This document shows, one piece after another, positions 1 to 6,858 of a stretch of DNA of 15,382 nt (positions within the stretch are counted from its first letter, which is position 1; each line of letters begins with the position of its first letter). The stretch lies in assembly GCA_002391525.1 (NCBI GenBank), contig DGFE01000146.1, positions 1 through 15,382 of the forward strand. Reading direction: 5' to 3'. The position numbers and the translations under genes are program-made. Below the pieces are notes generated by a model. It had not been told where the DNA came from. It did no database searches and saw only the letters and a list, made by a program, of their open reading frames with translations. Source of the DNA: Competibacteraceae bacterium UBA3908 (GTDB lineage: Bacteria; Pseudomonadota; Gammaproteobacteria; Competibacterales; Competibacteraceae).

Positions 1-434
1 TCGAGACCGCCCGGCTGTTCCAGATCGGTCTGGCCGTCCTGGGCGTGCTGGCCCTGCCCCTGGCCCTGGCGACCGCATTGCGCGCCATCCGGCACGCGCC
101 CGACCACGCCCTGGAGCTGGCCGCCATCGGCCTCGGCGGCTTCGCATTGCCGCCCTTGTGGTTTTTCGCTTTATATTTCTGCGTCTTGCACAGCCCGCGC
201 CACTTGGCGCGGTATTTCGCCGCCGCGGCCCGCGGCGCCCCGCGCACGCTGTTGGCGGTCGGCATCGCCTTCAGCCTGCCCGTGATCGTCGCGGCGGTCT
301 GGCATATTTCCGATACTGCCCAACCCCGGATGAGCGAAGCCTTCGCCCGGATTCTGTTTGCCGGCCTGTTCGCCCTCACCGTGCCTCATCTGCTGTTGGT
401 GGAGTGGGTGGAGAATCGAGCGCCCGGCTCATGA
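1..434 (+). CDS. blh: Brp/Blh-type beta-carotene 15,15'-dioxygenase, C-terminal part (5' truncated)
   Basis: This is the C-terminal end of an integral membrane protein, read in the frame starting at base 3 and ending at the TGA at 432-434; the start lies upstream of the window. About 143 residues are visible, with several hydrophobic segments. The segment FALYFCVLHSPRHL (about bases 168-206) carries two histidines spaced H-x3-H (codons at 189 and 201), and a second family-like block, LTVPHLLLVEW, lies near the end. In characterised Blh proteins such an H-x3-H pair supplies two of the iron ligands; the other two histidines would lie upstream and cannot be checked. The family cleaves beta-carotene into two molecules of retinal, usually to supply a microbial rhodopsin. 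The last 59 bp overlap the convergent anti-sigma gene. The family call rests on motif recognition in a partial protein. Confidence 0.82.
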   Translation, partial: ETARLFQIGLAVLGVLALPLALATALRAIRHAPDHALELAAIGLGGFALPPLWFFALYFCVLHSPRHLARYFAAAARGAPRTLLAVGIAFSLPVIVAAVWHISDTAQPRMSEAFARILFAGLFALTVPHLLLVEWVENRAPGS

Positions 435-843
435 TCAGGGTGTTCACCCCGTCCCGCGCCTGATACTCGACCGAATCCATGCAGGACTTGATGATGGCCA
501 GCCCGCGACCGCGTAGGCGCCAGGTCTCCGGATCGGCTCGATCCGGTTCGCCGAAGACCTCCACCGCCGCCAGATTCAGCGGATCCATGGCTTGGCCGCG
601 ATCCCGCACCAGCAGATGGAAGCGATCCGCCGCCAGCTGGAACTCCACGACCACCGCATGGCCGGGTTCGCCGCGATAGGCATGTTCGACCGCATTGTTG
701 ACGGCTTCCACCAGGGCCAGTTCGATTCTGGCGATCTCGGCCGCCGGCAACGGCGTCAACCGGCACAGGCCGCGCAGCGCGCAGCTCAGCAGCTCGATGC
801 ATTCGGGTCGGCTATCGATGGTCAGGCTGATCGTCCGGGTCAT
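376..843 (-). CDS. RsbW/SpoIIAB-like anti-sigma regulatory kinase (HATPase_c_2)
   Basis: A 155-residue protein that is essentially one GHKL ATPase domain. The N-box is visible as ELALVEAVNNAVEHAY (residues 41-56, with E46 and N50), followed by DRGQAMDP (81-88, G1-like) and the glycine-rich RGRGLAIIKSCMD (111-123, G2-like). There is no dimerisation/phosphoacceptor histidine domain, which separates it from sensor kinases and fits the RsbW/SpoIIAB type. Such proteins bind a sigma factor or phosphorylate a STAS-domain antagonist on serine/threonine. The ATG at 843-841 lies 3 bp after the stop of the upstream phosphatase gene, so the pair is almost certainly co-transcribed and the two proteins likely oppose each other on the same target. 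The proline-rich tail (about 143-155) is encoded in the region overlapping blh. No cognate sigma factor or STAS gene is present in the window. Confidence 0.85.
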   Translation of the reverse strand: MTRTISLTIDSRPECIELLSCALRGLCRLTPLPAAEIARIELALVEAVNNAVEHAYRGEPGHAVVVEFQLAADRFHLLVRDRGQAMDPLNLAAVEVFGEPDRADPETWRLRGRGLAIIKSCMDSVEYQARDGVNTLIMSRALDSPPTPPTADEAR

Positions 844-846
844 GAT

Positions 847-2055
847 CTACGGTTCGCGCTCCAGGACCAGCACGGTAATGTCGTCCCGATGCTGATTGTC
901 GCCCTTCCACTCCCGCAGGGCTTGCCCGATCCGTTCGGCCACCGTCGTGGCCGACAGTTCGGTCGTGTCCTCGACGAGTCGCAGCAGTCGGGGGCCGGAA
1001 AAAAATTCGCCGGCCGGATTGGCGCACTCGGTGACCCCATCCGAATACAAAAACAGCCGATCTCCGCGCGCCAGACCGAAACTCGTGGTTTCATATTCAG
1101 CCTCGGGGAGCATACCGACGGGAAAGCCGCCACTGCCTACCCACTCGGCCCGCCGGCTGGCGCGCCGCAGCCAGATCGGCCGTGGATGCCCGGCCAGGGT
1201 CAGATTCACCTGACCGGAAGGCAAATCCAGATTACCGTAAATCATGGTGAAATACAGAAGCGGGTCGATGCCCGACTGAAACCGCCGGTTCAATTCCCCC
1301 ACCACCAGTTGTGGGATGGAAGCCTCGTTCTGGCCGGTTTCCTGCCGGCGCAGCCGTTTTTCCTCGGCGCCCTGCGACAACAGCCGGCTCAGGGTAAAGG
1401 ACAGCAGCGCCGCCGGCACGCCGTGGCCGGCCACGTCCAGTTGGTAGAAGCTCAGCTGCCGCCCGCCGAGCGTGAAGTAATCGAACATGTCGCCGGCCAC
1501 GAAGGAACACGGCTGGAACAGCCACTCCACCGTGACCTCCGGTAACCGCAGCGGTGGCGGCAGCAGCGCCTGCTGCATACCGGCGGCTGATTCCAGGTCG
1601 TGGCGAATGGTGGAGTACGCCTCCGACAGCGTGCGGTTGGCCTGATCGAGGCGGTGGTTGCGCTCTTCCAGCTCCGCCTCCAGCCGGAGAATGCGCTCGC
1701 CGGCGCGCACCCGCACCCGCAGTTCCTCCCGGTAGACCGGCTTGACCATGAAATCGTCGGCCCCGGCATCCATGCCCTGCACCAGCGAGGTCCGGTCGTT
1801 ACGGCCGGTCAGCAGGATCAGATAGATATAATTGGCGAACTCGGCGGCCCGCACCCGTCGACACAACTCCGGGCCGGTCAGGCCCGGCATCATCCAGTCG
1901 CTGATCACCAGCCGGATTTGTCCCTGTCGCAGGATGTCCCACGCTTCCAGGCCATCGTGCGCCACGGTCACTTCATAGCGCCATTGGCGCAGCAACGCCG
2001 CGATGATCCGCAGCACGTTCGGGTCGTCATCCACCACCAGGATGCGCAGGGTCAT
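847..2055 (-). CDS. Response regulator fused to a PP2C/SpoIIE-type serine phosphatase (RsbU-like)
   Basis: A 402-residue protein in three parts. Residues 1-118 are a receiver domain with the acidic pocket at D9-D11, phosphoacceptor D53 (SDWMMPG), T83 and K105 (MVKP). Residues about 118-165 are heptad-like and probably form a coiled coil linking to the output. Residues about 170-402 form a PP2C-type phosphatase: AGDMFDYF (188-194, metal ligand D189), DVAGHG (207-212), YSDGVTE (337-343) and RDDIT (390-394). The PP2C metal-binding aspartates therefore appear intact. By analogy with RsbU and receiver-PP2C proteins, phosphorylation of D53 by an unseen histidine kinase would switch on dephosphorylation of a STAS-type antagonist. 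It is the first gene of a unit with the downstream RsbW-like kinase. The start was chosen because it falls right at the receiver fold; no strong Shine-Dalgarno sequence is seen before it. Confidence 0.9.
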   Translation of the reverse strand: MTLRILVVDDDPNVLRIIAALLRQWRYEVTVAHDGLEAWDILRQGQIRLVISDWMMPGLTGPELCRRVRAAEFANYIYLILLTGRNDRTSLVQGMDAGADDFMVKPVYREELRVRVRAGERILRLEAELEERNHRLDQANRTLSEAYSTIRHDLESAAGMQQALLPPPLRLPEVTVEWLFQPCSFVAGDMFDYFTLGGRQLSFYQLDVAGHGVPAALLSFTLSRLLSQGAEEKRLRRQETGQNEASIPQLVVGELNRRFQSGIDPLLYFTMIYGNLDLPSGQVNLTLAGHPRPIWLRRASRRAEWVGSGGFPVGMLPEAEYETTSFGLARGDRLFLYSDGVTECANPAGEFFSGPRLLRLVEDTTELSATTVAERIGQALREWKGDNQHRDDITVLVLEREP

Positions 2056-2108
2056 CGGGCAGGTCCAGCGGTCTCGAGTCGGCGCCAGCGGCGCGTTGAT
2101 CGGCGGCG

Positions 2109-2203
2109 CCGGAACCCGTGCCGGAGGCGAACGGGAACGGGCCGGGATGAGTCATAAAATGTTAAGTTTAGCGCCCATCATCCGCGTTCGCACCGGAACC
2201 CGT
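2109..2203. repeat. 11-bp direct repeat upstream of copA
   Basis: CCGGAACCCGT occurs exactly at 2109-2119 and again at 2193-2203, 84 bp apart (start to start), on either side of the AT-rich patch. The spacing is eight helical turns, which would suit two binding sites for one regulator on the same face of the DNA. In GC-rich DNA an 11-mer can recur by chance, so this is only a candidate operator pair. Confidence 0.3.
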
Positions 2204-2250
2204 CCGCGTCGCGAACCGGGCAATGTACCGTTCCGCTCGCAAACTGCATC

Positions 2251-2256
2251 AGGAGG
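2251..2256 (+). promoter_or_regulatory. Ribosome binding site deciding the copA start
   Basis: AGGAGG ends 8 bases before the ATG at 2265. It is the strongest Shine-Dalgarno sequence in the window and favours 2265 over the in-frame ATG at 2223, which has no such sequence and would add 14 residues ahead of the metal-binding domain. Confidence 0.8.
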
Positions 2257-2264
2257 GACCAGCC

Positions 2265-4511
2265 ATGCCAGTCGCGGCTCCCGTCAAACCGCTTCGTCTG
2301 GCCATCACCGGCATGAGTTGCGCCGGTTGCGTCGCCGCCGTGGAAACCGCCCTGCGCGGAACGCCCGGCGTGGTCGAGGTCCGCGTCAATTTCGCCGAAC
2401 GCACCGCCCAGGTCGCCGGCGTTGCCGAAGCCGCGCCGTTGATCGCGGCGGTCCGCGCGGCGGGCTACGACGCCGCCGAACTGCGCGACGCCGCCGCCGA
2501 GATCGAGCGCGACGCCGCCGAGCGCGCCCGCTATCGGCGGCTGGTCCGCAACACCGTCGCCGCCGGGGCGCTGGCCGCGCCCCTGATGGTCGCCGAACTG
2601 GCCGGCTGGCTGCCGGCGCTGGCGACGCCGGGCGGCCAGGCGTTCTGGATCGCGACCGGCCTGTTGACCCTGGCGGTCATGCGCTACGCCGGCGGCCATT
2701 TCCTCAGCGGCGCCTGGCGGCAGTTCCGCCACCACAACGCCAACATGGATACCCTGATCGCGCTCGGCACCGGCGCGGCGTGGTTCTATTCCATGCTGGT
2801 CGCGCTGTTTCCGGCCGGCGTGCCGAGTCTGGCCCGGCACGCCTATTTCGAGGCGGCGGTCACCATCATCGCCCTGATCAATCTCGGCTCGGCGCTCGAA
2901 AGCCGGGCGCGCGGCAAAGCCTCGGCGGCGATCCAGCGCCTGCTCGGCCTGCGCCCGAAAACCGCCCGCGTGGTGGAAGGCGACCAGGAGCGGGACGCAC
3001 TCCTCGAAACGCTCGGCGTCGGCGTCCTGATCCGGGTACGGCCGGGCGAAAAGATTCCCGTGGACGGCGAAATCGTCAGCGGCCAGTCCACGGTGGACGA
3101 GTCCATGCTCACCGGCGAACCGCTGCCGGTCGTCAGGCGGGAAGGCGACGCCGTGACCGGCGGCACGCTGAACAAGACCGGGACGTTCGTGTTCCGCGCC
3201 ACCCGCGTCGGCGAAGACACGGTGCTGGCCCACATCGTCGCCAGCGTGCGGCAGGCCCAGAACAGCAAGCCGCCCATCGGTCGACTGGCGGATCGGGTGG
3301 CCGCCGTGTTCGTGCCGGCGGTGCTGATCGTCGCCGTGCTGGCGGCCCTGGCCTGGTTCAATTTCGGCCCGGAACCCAAGGCCGGCTACATGCTGGTCAC
3401 CACCCTGACGGTGCTGATCATCGCCTGCCCCTGTGCGCTGGGCCTGGCCACGCCGATTTCGATCATGGTCGGCGTCGGCAAGGCCGCCGAGCACGGCATC
3501 CTGATCCGCGACGGCGAGGCGCTGCAACGGGCCGGGCAACTGACCACGGTGGTGCTGGACAAGACCGGCACCGTCACCACCGGTCGACCGACGGTGACCA
3601 CCGTAACGGCCGCGCCCGGATTCGACGAAACCGAGATTTTCCGGCTGGCCGCCGGGCTGGAGGCCGGTTCCGAACATCCGCTGGCGCAGGCGATTGTGGA
3701 CGCCGCCCGCGAACGCGGTCTCGCCATCCCCGTGCCGGAACGATTCGAGGCCATCCCCGGCCAGGGCGCCGGCGGCACGGTGGAAAACCGTCCGCTGCTG
3801 GTGGGTAACCGCCGGCTGCTGAACGCGGGCGGGATCGATGCCGCCCCGCTCGCGACCGAAGCCGACCGGCTGGCCGCCGCCGGACAAACGCCGGTGTTCG
3901 TGGCCGTGGCGGGTCGGCTGGCCGGCATCGTCGCGGTGGCCGATCCGCTCAAACCGGATTCCGCCGCCGCCGTTCGCCGGCTGCGGGACTTGGGGCTGCG
4001 CGTCGTCCTGCTGACCGGCGACCACGCCGCCACCGCCCGCGCCGTCGCCGCGCAAACCGGTATCGACACGGTGTTCGCCGAAGTGCTCCCCACCGACAAG
4101 GCCGGGGTGATCGCCGAGCTGCAAACCCGCGGCGAAGTAGTCGGCATGGCCGGCGACGGGATCAACGACGCGCCGGCCCTGGCCCAGGCCGACGTCGGCT
4201 TCGCGATGGGCGCCGGCGCCGACGTCGCCATCGAAAGCGCCGGCATTACTCTGGTGCGCGGCTCCCTGCACGGCATCGCCGACGCCATCGCCATCTCCCG
4301 GGCCACGCTGATCAACATTCGCCAGAACTTGTTCGGCGCTTTCCTTTACAATATTTTGGGAATTCCGGTTGCGGCGGGCGCGCTCTACCCCGCGACCGGA
4401 TTGTTGCTCAACCCGATGCTGGCCGGCGCGGCGATGGCGTTGTCGTCCTTCACCGTCGTCAGCAACGCCAACCGCTTGCGCGGTTTCCAACCGCCGGGTA
4501 AACCGACATGA
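2265..4511 (+). CDS. copA: Cu(I)-exporting P1B-type ATPase CopA
   Basis: A 748-residue heavy-metal P-type ATPase that would pump Cu(I) out of the cytoplasm at the expense of ATP. There is one N-terminal heavy-metal-binding domain (residues about 10-75) with GMSCAGC at 16-22. The actuator motif TGE is at 283-285, the membrane metal site CPC at 388-390, the phosphorylated aspartate D432 in DKTGT, the SEHP motif at 469-472, and GDGINDAP at 630-637. The last two membrane helices carry YN (695-696) and MALSS (724-728), the combination of the Cu(I)-specific P1B-1 group. The C-terminus resembles E. coli CopA more than CcoI/FixI, the ATPase that supplies copper to cbb3 oxidase. Its stop overlaps the start of the next small gene by 4 bp, placing it at the head of a coupled operon. 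Copper specificity is inferred from motifs. Confidence 0.96.
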   Translation: MPVAAPVKPLRLAITGMSCAGCVAAVETALRGTPGVVEVRVNFAERTAQVAGVAEAAPLIAAVRAAGYDAAELRDAAAEIERDAAERARYRRLVRNTVAAGALAAPLMVAELAGWLPALATPGGQAFWIATGLLTLAVMRYAGGHFLSGAWRQFRHHNANMDTLIALGTGAAWFYSMLVALFPAGVPSLARHAYFEAAVTIIALINLGSALESRARGKASAAIQRLLGLRPKTARVVEGDQERDALLETLGVGVLIRVRPGEKIPVDGEIVSGQSTVDESMLTGEPLPVVRREGDAVTGGTLNKTGTFVFRATRVGEDTVLAHIVASVRQAQNSKPPIGRLADRVAAVFVPAVLIVAVLAALAWFNFGPEPKAGYMLVTTLTVLIIACPCALGLATPISIMVGVGKAAEHGILIRDGEALQRAGQLTTVVLDKTGTVTTGRPTVTTVTAAPGFDETEIFRLAAGLEAGSEHPLAQAIVDAARERGLAIPVPERFEAIPGQGAGGTVENRPLLVGNRRLLNAGGIDAAPLATEADRLAAAGQTPVFVAVAGRLAGIVAVADPLKPDSAAAVRRLRDLGLRVVLLTGDHAATARAVAAQTGIDTVFAEVLPTDKAGVIAELQTRGEVVGMAGDGINDAPALAQADVGFAMGAGADVAIESAGITLVRGSLHGIADAIAISRATLINIRQNLFGAFLYNILGIPVAAGALYPATGLLLNPMLAGAAMALSSFTVVSNANRLRGFQPPGKPT

Positions 4512-4588
4512 TCACCGCCATCGTCAACCTCGCCGGACTGGGCCTGATCGCCCTGATCGTCTGGTGGTTCTGGATCGCCCGCTCATGA
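4508..4588 (+). CDS. 26-residue single-pass membrane microprotein coupled to copA
   Basis: A short reading frame starts inside the copA stop (ATGA, 4508-4511) and itself ends in an ATGA overlap with the next gene (4585-4588). The product is a single hydrophobic helix, about residues 4-23, ending in the aromatic run VWWFW and the short tail IARS. I recall similar WWFW-ending helices as N-terminal anchors of cupredoxin-like proteins encoded beside copA. Here the frame stops right after the helix, and no cupredoxin domain follows in any frame that I can see. It is also reminiscent in size and position of CcoS/FixS, but lacks the GQFDDL-type tail. The overlap at both ends is the best evidence that it is translated. 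Its function is unknown; a small subunit or assembly factor for the ATPase is a guess. Confidence 0.6.
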   Translation: MITAIVNLAGLGLIALIVWWFWIARS

Positions 4589-4896
4589 CCTTACCGCCCC
4601 TGCCCAAACCGTCCTGGCCGAGCCGGCTGGGACTGGCCCTGACCTCGATGTTGGCCGTGGTGGCCGGTTTCGCCATCGCCTCGCTGCTGTTCGCCGTCCT
4701 GCTGGTGGCCGGACTGGCGCTCGGCGGCTGGCTCTGGTGGCACTACCGCCGGCTGATCCGGCGCGCCCGGAACGCGGCGCCCGGCTTCATCGAAGGCGAA
4801 TACACGGTCGAGCCCGCGCAACCGGCCCTGACGGACCAACGGACGCTCACAGCCCCCCGGGATCGGATCTCGCGCGAATCGCGCCGCGTGCCGTGA
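4585..4896 (+). CDS. Small membrane protein of unknown function, 103 residues
   Basis: The ATG at 4585 overlaps the stop of the microprotein gene, and its own stop (4894-4896) overlaps the GTG start of the first kinase. The protein has a short proline-rich N-terminus (residues 1-13), a long hydrophobic stretch (about 17-50) that could be one long or two short membrane helices, a WWHYRR border, a strongly basic segment (54-62) and a polar tail with FIEGEYTVEP (69-78). The basic border predicts that the tail faces the cytoplasm. I do not recognise a named family. Its position between copper export and sensor kinase genes suggests an accessory role in one of them, but nothing in the sequence proves it. 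An extended in-frame start as far up as 4369 would overlap copA in another frame and is not preferred. Confidence 0.7.
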   Translation: MTLPPLPKPSWPSRLGLALTSMLAVVAGFAIASLLFAVLLVAGLALGGWLWWHYRRLIRRARNAAPGFIEGEYTVEPAQPALTDQRTLTAPRDRISRESRRVP

Positions 4897-6842
4897 ATGC
4901 CGTCGCGCCCCCCGACCTCGCGCCCGATACCATCGCTCGGCATATCCACGCCAAACAGGTCCGGCTGCTGTACGCCCAGGCCCCGCTGGGCGCCGTCGCC
5001 AGCCTGCTCGTCGCCCCGATACTGGCGCTCGTCCTCTGGGAGGCCATTCCCAGCGCGGTCTTGCTGAGCTGGCTGACGCTGCTGGAGATCACCGTCCTGG
5101 TCCGGCTGGCCCTGGTCATCGCCTTCCAGCGCCAGCCGGATCGGGACGCCGCCATCGACCACTGGGCCACCCGCTATACCTGGGCCTGCGCCGCCAACGG
5201 AGTCTGCTGGGGCGGCTGCGTCTTTCTGCTGGCGCTGTCGCCGTCGCTGGTGCATCAGGCCTTCATTGCCCTGGTGCTGGGCGGCGTCCTGATGGGCGGT
5301 GTTCTCACCATGACCCCGGTCCTGGCCACCTGCGTGGCCTACGCCCTGCCTCTTACCTTGCCACCACTGCTCTGGCTGCTGCTGCAGGACGATCTCTTGC
5401 GCGCCGCCATGGGCGCCACTGGCGTTCTGTACCTGCTGCTGGCGCTGGGAACCGCCCATCGCTATCACCAGAGCCTTACCCACTCCTTAAGGCTGGCGCT
5501 GGAGAATCTGGGGCTGGCCCGGTCATACGCCACGGCCAAGGAACAGGCCGAGGCCAGCAACCGGCAACTGGCCGACCAGCAGGCGGCGCTGAAGGACAGC
5601 GTGGAAGCGCTGCGGGAATTCTACCAAGCCATCTCCACGCCGCGCCGCCACGCCAGCGAACAGATTCAGGCCATGCTGGCGCTGGGCTGCCAGCGGTTCG
5701 GGCTGGCCATCGGGATTCTGGCGCGCATCGAGGGCGAGCGCTACGAAGTCATCCAGGTTATCGCTCCCCATGGCGAAATCGCCGAGGGCGATGTCCTGGC
5801 TCTCGGCGACACCTATTGTCACGACACCGTCCATGCGCAATCTCCCCTGAGCTTCGAGCACGCCGCGGCCGACCACTGGTGTCAGCATCCCTGCTACCTG
5901 AAATTCAGGCTGGAAGCTTATCTGGGCGCCCCGGTTCAGGTCGGAGGTCAACCCTACGGAACCCTTTGCTTCTGCGATTTCCCGCCGCGGCCCGCGCCGT
6001 TTTCCACCGTGGATCGCGAGTTGATCCAGCTGATGGCCCGGTGGGTGGGAGCGGTCATCGAACAGGACCGCATGGCCCTGGCCGCCCAACGGCAACAAAC
6101 CCTGCTCGCGCACGCTTCGCGTCTCAACCTCCTGGGCGAAATGGCCTCGGGACTGGCGCACGAAATCAATCAGCCGATCACCGCCATCACCCTCTACACC
6201 GAAACCTGCCTGGCCCGACTGCGGAGCGGCCCGGTCGACCCGGACGAGCTGCGGGAAACCCTGAAAAAAATCGCCACCCAGAGCGCCCGGACTCACACCA
6301 TCATCCAGCACGTCCGCCAGTTCGCCCGTCAGAGCAAACCTCAATACCTCACCGTCCGGCTGCAGGATCTGCTCGACGACATCGACGACTTCCTGCACCT
6401 GGAAGCTCGCCGCCATCACGTGCATCTCCAGCAGAATATCGCCCCGGATTTACCGCCGGTGCTGGCCGACCCTCTGCAAATCCAGCAGGTGATTCTCAAC
6501 CTGGTCCACAACGCGGTGGATGCCATGGGCGCCAGCGACGGCCCGCGCGTGATCACCGTTCATGCCCGTCTCGACCGGGGGGTCGTCGAAATCGGCGTCA
6601 GGGACACCGGACCCGGCGTGGCGCCCGACCTGCTCAATCAACTGTTGCACCCGTTTTTCACCACCAAGCCCGATGGACTCGGTCTGGGACTGTCGATCAG
6701 TCAATCCATCGTCGAAGCCCACGGCGGGCGACTGTGGGCGACGCCCAATCAAGGTCCCGGCGTCACATTCCGCTTTACCCTGCCCGTCGCCAGCCGCGCC
6801 AACGCCTCCGAACGGACGGTCGCGGCCCTGTCGGCGGACTAA
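4893..6842 (+). CDS. Membrane sensor histidine kinase with GAF domain (FixL/DctB-class core)
   Basis: A 649-residue kinase. Residues about 31-188 form roughly six membrane helices with almost no periplasmic loops. A coiled coil follows (about 205-240), then a GAF-like domain (about 240-392), the phosphoacceptor H423 in ASGLAHEINQP, and a catalytic ATPase domain with the N-box NLVHNAVDAM (536-545), DTGPG (571-575) and GLGLGLS (595-601). The H-E-I-N-Q-P core matches the FixL/NtrB/DctB class. The GAF domain is rich in Cys and His (C309, H310, C330, H332, C334, C359, C361). The GTG at 4893 is chosen because it overlaps the preceding stop by 4 bp; there is no good Shine-Dalgarno sequence, so translation probably depends on coupling. 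Starting at 4737 instead would overlap the upstream gene by 160 bp. The stimulus is unknown; the operon suggests copper or redox state. Confidence 0.9.
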   Translation: MNAVAPPDLAPDTIARHIHAKQVRLLYAQAPLGAVASLLVAPILALVLWEAIPSAVLLSWLTLLEITVLVRLALVIAFQRQPDRDAAIDHWATRYTWACAANGVCWGGCVFLLALSPSLVHQAFIALVLGGVLMGGVLTMTPVLATCVAYALPLTLPPLLWLLLQDDLLRAAMGATGVLYLLLALGTAHRYHQSLTHSLRLALENLGLARSYATAKEQAEASNRQLADQQAALKDSVEALREFYQAISTPRRHASEQIQAMLALGCQRFGLAIGILARIEGERYEVIQVIAPHGEIAEGDVLALGDTYCHDTVHAQSPLSFEHAAADHWCQHPCYLKFRLEAYLGAPVQVGGQPYGTLCFCDFPPRPAPFSTVDRELIQLMARWVGAVIEQDRMALAAQRQQTLLAHASRLNLLGEMASGLAHEINQPITAITLYTETCLARLRSGPVDPDELRETLKKIATQSARTHTIIQHVRQFARQSKPQYLTVRLQDLLDDIDDFLHLEARRHHVHLQQNIAPDLPPVLADPLQIQQVILNLVHNAVDAMGASDGPRVITVHARLDRGVVEIGVRDTGPGVAPDLLNQLLHPFFTTKPDGLGLGLSISQSIVEAHGGRLWATPNQGPGVTFRFTLPVASRANASERTVAALSAD

Positions 6843-6858
6843 TCCGGGAGCCCGAGCG

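Larger units (their letters stand above)
2056..2264. promoter_or_regulatory. Divergent intergenic control region between the phosphatase gene and copA
   Basis: This 209-bp gap separates the divergent phosphatase/anti-sigma unit from the copA operon, so promoters for both should lie here. The only AT-rich patch is at about 2150-2172; it holds a -10-like TAAAAT (2155-2160) without a convincing -35 at the right distance. I found no clear CueR-type dyad of the kind seen upstream of enterobacterial copA. The region contains an 11-bp direct repeat, listed separately. Promoter positions are inferred from gene layout and base composition only. Confidence 0.45.

Noticed and set aside
592..1545. A 317-codon plus-strand frame opposite the anti-sigma and phosphatase genes
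   Set aside because: No domain signal, whereas the minus strand shows intact receiver, PP2C and GHKL motifs.
2223..2264. Upstream in-frame ATG at 2223 as the copA start
   Set aside because: It lacks a ribosome binding site, while AGGAGG sits 8 bases before the ATG at 2265, which also leads straight into the metal-binding domain.
2003..3808. A 601-codon plus-strand frame overlapping copA in another frame
   Set aside because: The product is a run of arginine, glycine and proline typical of a shifted reading of GC-rich coding sequence.
2178..4490. A 770-codon open frame on the minus strand opposite copA
   Set aside because: Its product is low-complexity (rich in G, H, D, Q and R) with no recognisable domain, while copA on the other strand has every catalytic motif. 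Long antisense frames are expected in high-GC genes.
2265..4511. Reading the ATPase as CcoI/FixI, because a small membrane protein follows and FixLJ-like genes are nearby
   Set aside because: The C-terminal YN and MALSS helices and the tail match CopA rather than CcoI; the small protein lacks a CcoS-type tail; no ccoG/ccoH or oxidase genes are present.
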